Shown piece by piece: positions 4,663 through 5,665 of a stretch of 5,665 nt of DNA. This DNA is from Actinomycetota bacterium (GTDB taxonomy: Bacteria; Actinomycetota; Actinomycetes; S36-B12). Within the stretch, counting starts at the first letter, position 1; every line of letters begins with the position of its first letter. The notes beneath the pieces were generated by a model that was not told the origin of the DNA, made no database searches, and saw only the letters and a program-made list of their open reading frames with translations. A program made the translations under genes and the position numbers. The DNA is taken from positions 1-5,665 of the forward strand of contig WLND01000128.1 of the NCBI GenBank assembly GCA_009726075.1, read 5' to 3'.

Positions 4663-5665
4663 TAGTTGGACGACGCGGCGGCCGAGTCGGTGGGCTCTGC
4701 ATCGTCCGAGGGGCTTGCCTCGGGCAACGCGATCCACGATGGCTTGCGCAGGGCGTAGAAGATGAACGGGCCGCAACCGAGGACGAGGATGCCCAGGAGC
4801 AGGAACCCGACGTACACGAAGTTGTTGATATTCGACCCGGTGGGCTGAGCGAACCCGATGAGGAACGCGAGTGCGCTCGCCGCAAGGCCGACGGAGCCGA
4901 CAACCTTCATGGCCGGGGTGCGGAACCCGCGAACGACGTCCGGCTGCGTGCGCCTCAGTTTCATGGCGGCGAGGAACATGATCATGTACATGATCAGGTA
5001 GAGCTGCACGGCCATCGCGGAGAGAATCCAGAACGCCGAGCTCACATTCGGCACGACCGCGAAGAGCAGTGCGAGAACCGAGACGATGATGCCCTGGACG
5101 ATCAGGATGTTGATCTGCACGCCCGCGTCGTTTGTCTTCTGCAGCGTGGTGGGCAGGTACCCGTCCTTGGCGACGAGCAGGAGTCCCCGACTCGGGCCAG
5201 GGATCCAGGTGACGACGCTGGCGAGGATGCCGATCACGATGAGCAGCGCCATGATGCTCGTGCCCCACGGGATGCCGACCCGCTGGAAGAAGACGTCGAA
5301 GGCCTGCATGACACCGGTCGTGAGGTCGACGTTCTTGGCCGGGACGCCGACGGCGATCGCGAGGGTCGGCGGGATGAAGACAAGGAGGATGAGGATCGAG
5401 GCGAGTCCGATGGCCTTCGGGAAGCCCTTCTTCGGGTTCACCATGTCGGTCACGTGCACGGCGTTCATCTCCATGCCGGCATAGGCCAGGAAGTTGCTGA
5501 CGATCAGGACGATGCTCGCGATGCCGGTGAACGCGGGCAGCCAGTTCGTGCCGGACCCCGTGGCGAGCTCAGAGTGACCCCCGTCGGCCAGGTAGATCAG
5601 CGCCATGACGACGAGCATCGCTGCGGGGATCAGCGTGCCGACGATGAGGCCCTTGCTCCCGACGA
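4662..5665 (-). CDS. APC-superfamily amino-acid permease, likely glutamate/GABA antiporter type (N-terminus outside window)
   Basis: The frame is open to the right edge. The 15 codons before the internal Met at 5618 (VGSKGLIVGTLIPAA) continue the protein, so that Met is not the start. About 333 residues are visible, with roughly eight hydrophobic segments; numbered from that Met they lie near 1-10, 29-48, 70-91, 119-139, 168-189, 195-219, 238-256 and 267-290. The inner-membrane carrier fold is supported by TWIPGPSRGLLLVAKDGYLP at about 137-156, by AYAGMEMNAVHVTDM, and by WILSAMAVQLYLIMYMIMF followed by LRRTQPDV and GFRTP. The last block is characteristic of the GadC/YjeM-like glutamate:GABA antiporter family (recalled, not searched). 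The cytosolic tail is acidic and Ser-rich (SPSDDAEPTDSAAASSN). GadC closes its channel with a basic C-plug at high pH; this tail is unlike it. A lipoprotein gene follows 9 bases downstream. Confidence 0.88.
   Translation of the reverse strand, partial: VGSKGLIVGTLIPAAMLVVMALIYLADGGHSELATGSGTNWLPAFTGIASIVLIVSNFLAYAGMEMNAVHVTDMVNPKKGFPKAIGLASILILLVFIPPTLAIAVGVPAKNVDLTTGVMQAFDVFFQRVGIPWGTSIMALLIVIGILASVVTWIPGPSRGLLLVAKDGYLPTTLQKTNDAGVQINILIVQGIIVSVLALLFAVVPNVSSAFWILSAMAVQLYLIMYMIMFLAAMKLRRTQPDVVRGFRTPAMKVVGSVGLAASALAFLIGFAQPTGSNINNFVYVGFLLLGILVLGCGPFIFYALRKPSWIALPEASPSDDAEPTDSAAASSN

Noticed and set aside
3694..5268. 524-codon open frame on the minus strand spanning the permease, lipoprotein and antisense of the glycosylase
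   Set aside because: It is Arg/His/Pro-rich with no recognisable domain and overlaps three genes with clear family motifs, a typical high-GC shadow frame.
1..5665. CRISPR array, tRNA/rRNA genes, insertion-sequence ends or attachment-site repeats
   Set aside because: I saw no regularly spaced repeats, cloverleaf-like sequence, transposase motif or paired long direct/inverted repeats on either strand.

Overview
The window is GC-rich DNA with densely packed genes, GTG as well as ATG starts, GGAGG-type ribosome binding sites and probably leaderless starts. Its gene families include a family-5 uracil-DNA glycosylase, a VapBC pair of the type common in actinobacteria, and a small K/R-rich 'GDKS' protein. 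Together these point to an actinobacterium, perhaps of the Microbacteriaceae/Micrococcales. That lineage is an inference from sequence character, not from a marker gene.

Layout, left to right. (1) The last 31 codons of a plus-strand gene that looks like a SIMPL/DUF541 protein. (2) Eight bases away and convergent with it, a complete NAD(P)-dependent aldehyde dehydrogenase on the minus strand (105-1580) with all catalytic residues. (3) A divergent intergenic region of about 180 bases, then a 44-residue basic plus-strand gene (1764-1898). (4) A minus-strand block at 3281-1921. It reads, in transcription order: a winged-helix plus minimal nucleotidyltransferase protein, a VapB-like ribbon-helix-helix antitoxin, and a VapC-like PIN-domain toxin whose start overlaps the end of vapB. 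(5) Divergent from that block across only 64 bases, a plus-strand family-5 uracil-DNA glycosylase (3346-4095). (6) A convergent gap of 98 bases with a perfect 9-bp inverted repeat that may terminate transcription from both sides. (7) A minus-strand pair, transcribed leftwards: an APC-superfamily amino-acid permease (4662 to beyond the window edge, probably of the glutamate/GABA antiporter type), then a small lipoprotein gene 9 bases downstream.

How the genes may fit together. The permease and lipoprotein look like one transcription unit. The nucleotidyltransferase, vapB and vapC are collinear and may form a three-gene unit. The aldehyde dehydrogenase and the permease could both serve amine or amino-acid use (for example GABA), but they are 3 kb apart and the link is speculative. 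The points most worth a second look are the nucleotidyltransferase-wHTH gene placed directly before vapBC without a visible HEPN partner, and the VapC-like protein, which has Gly where the PIN family normally has a catalytic Asp.
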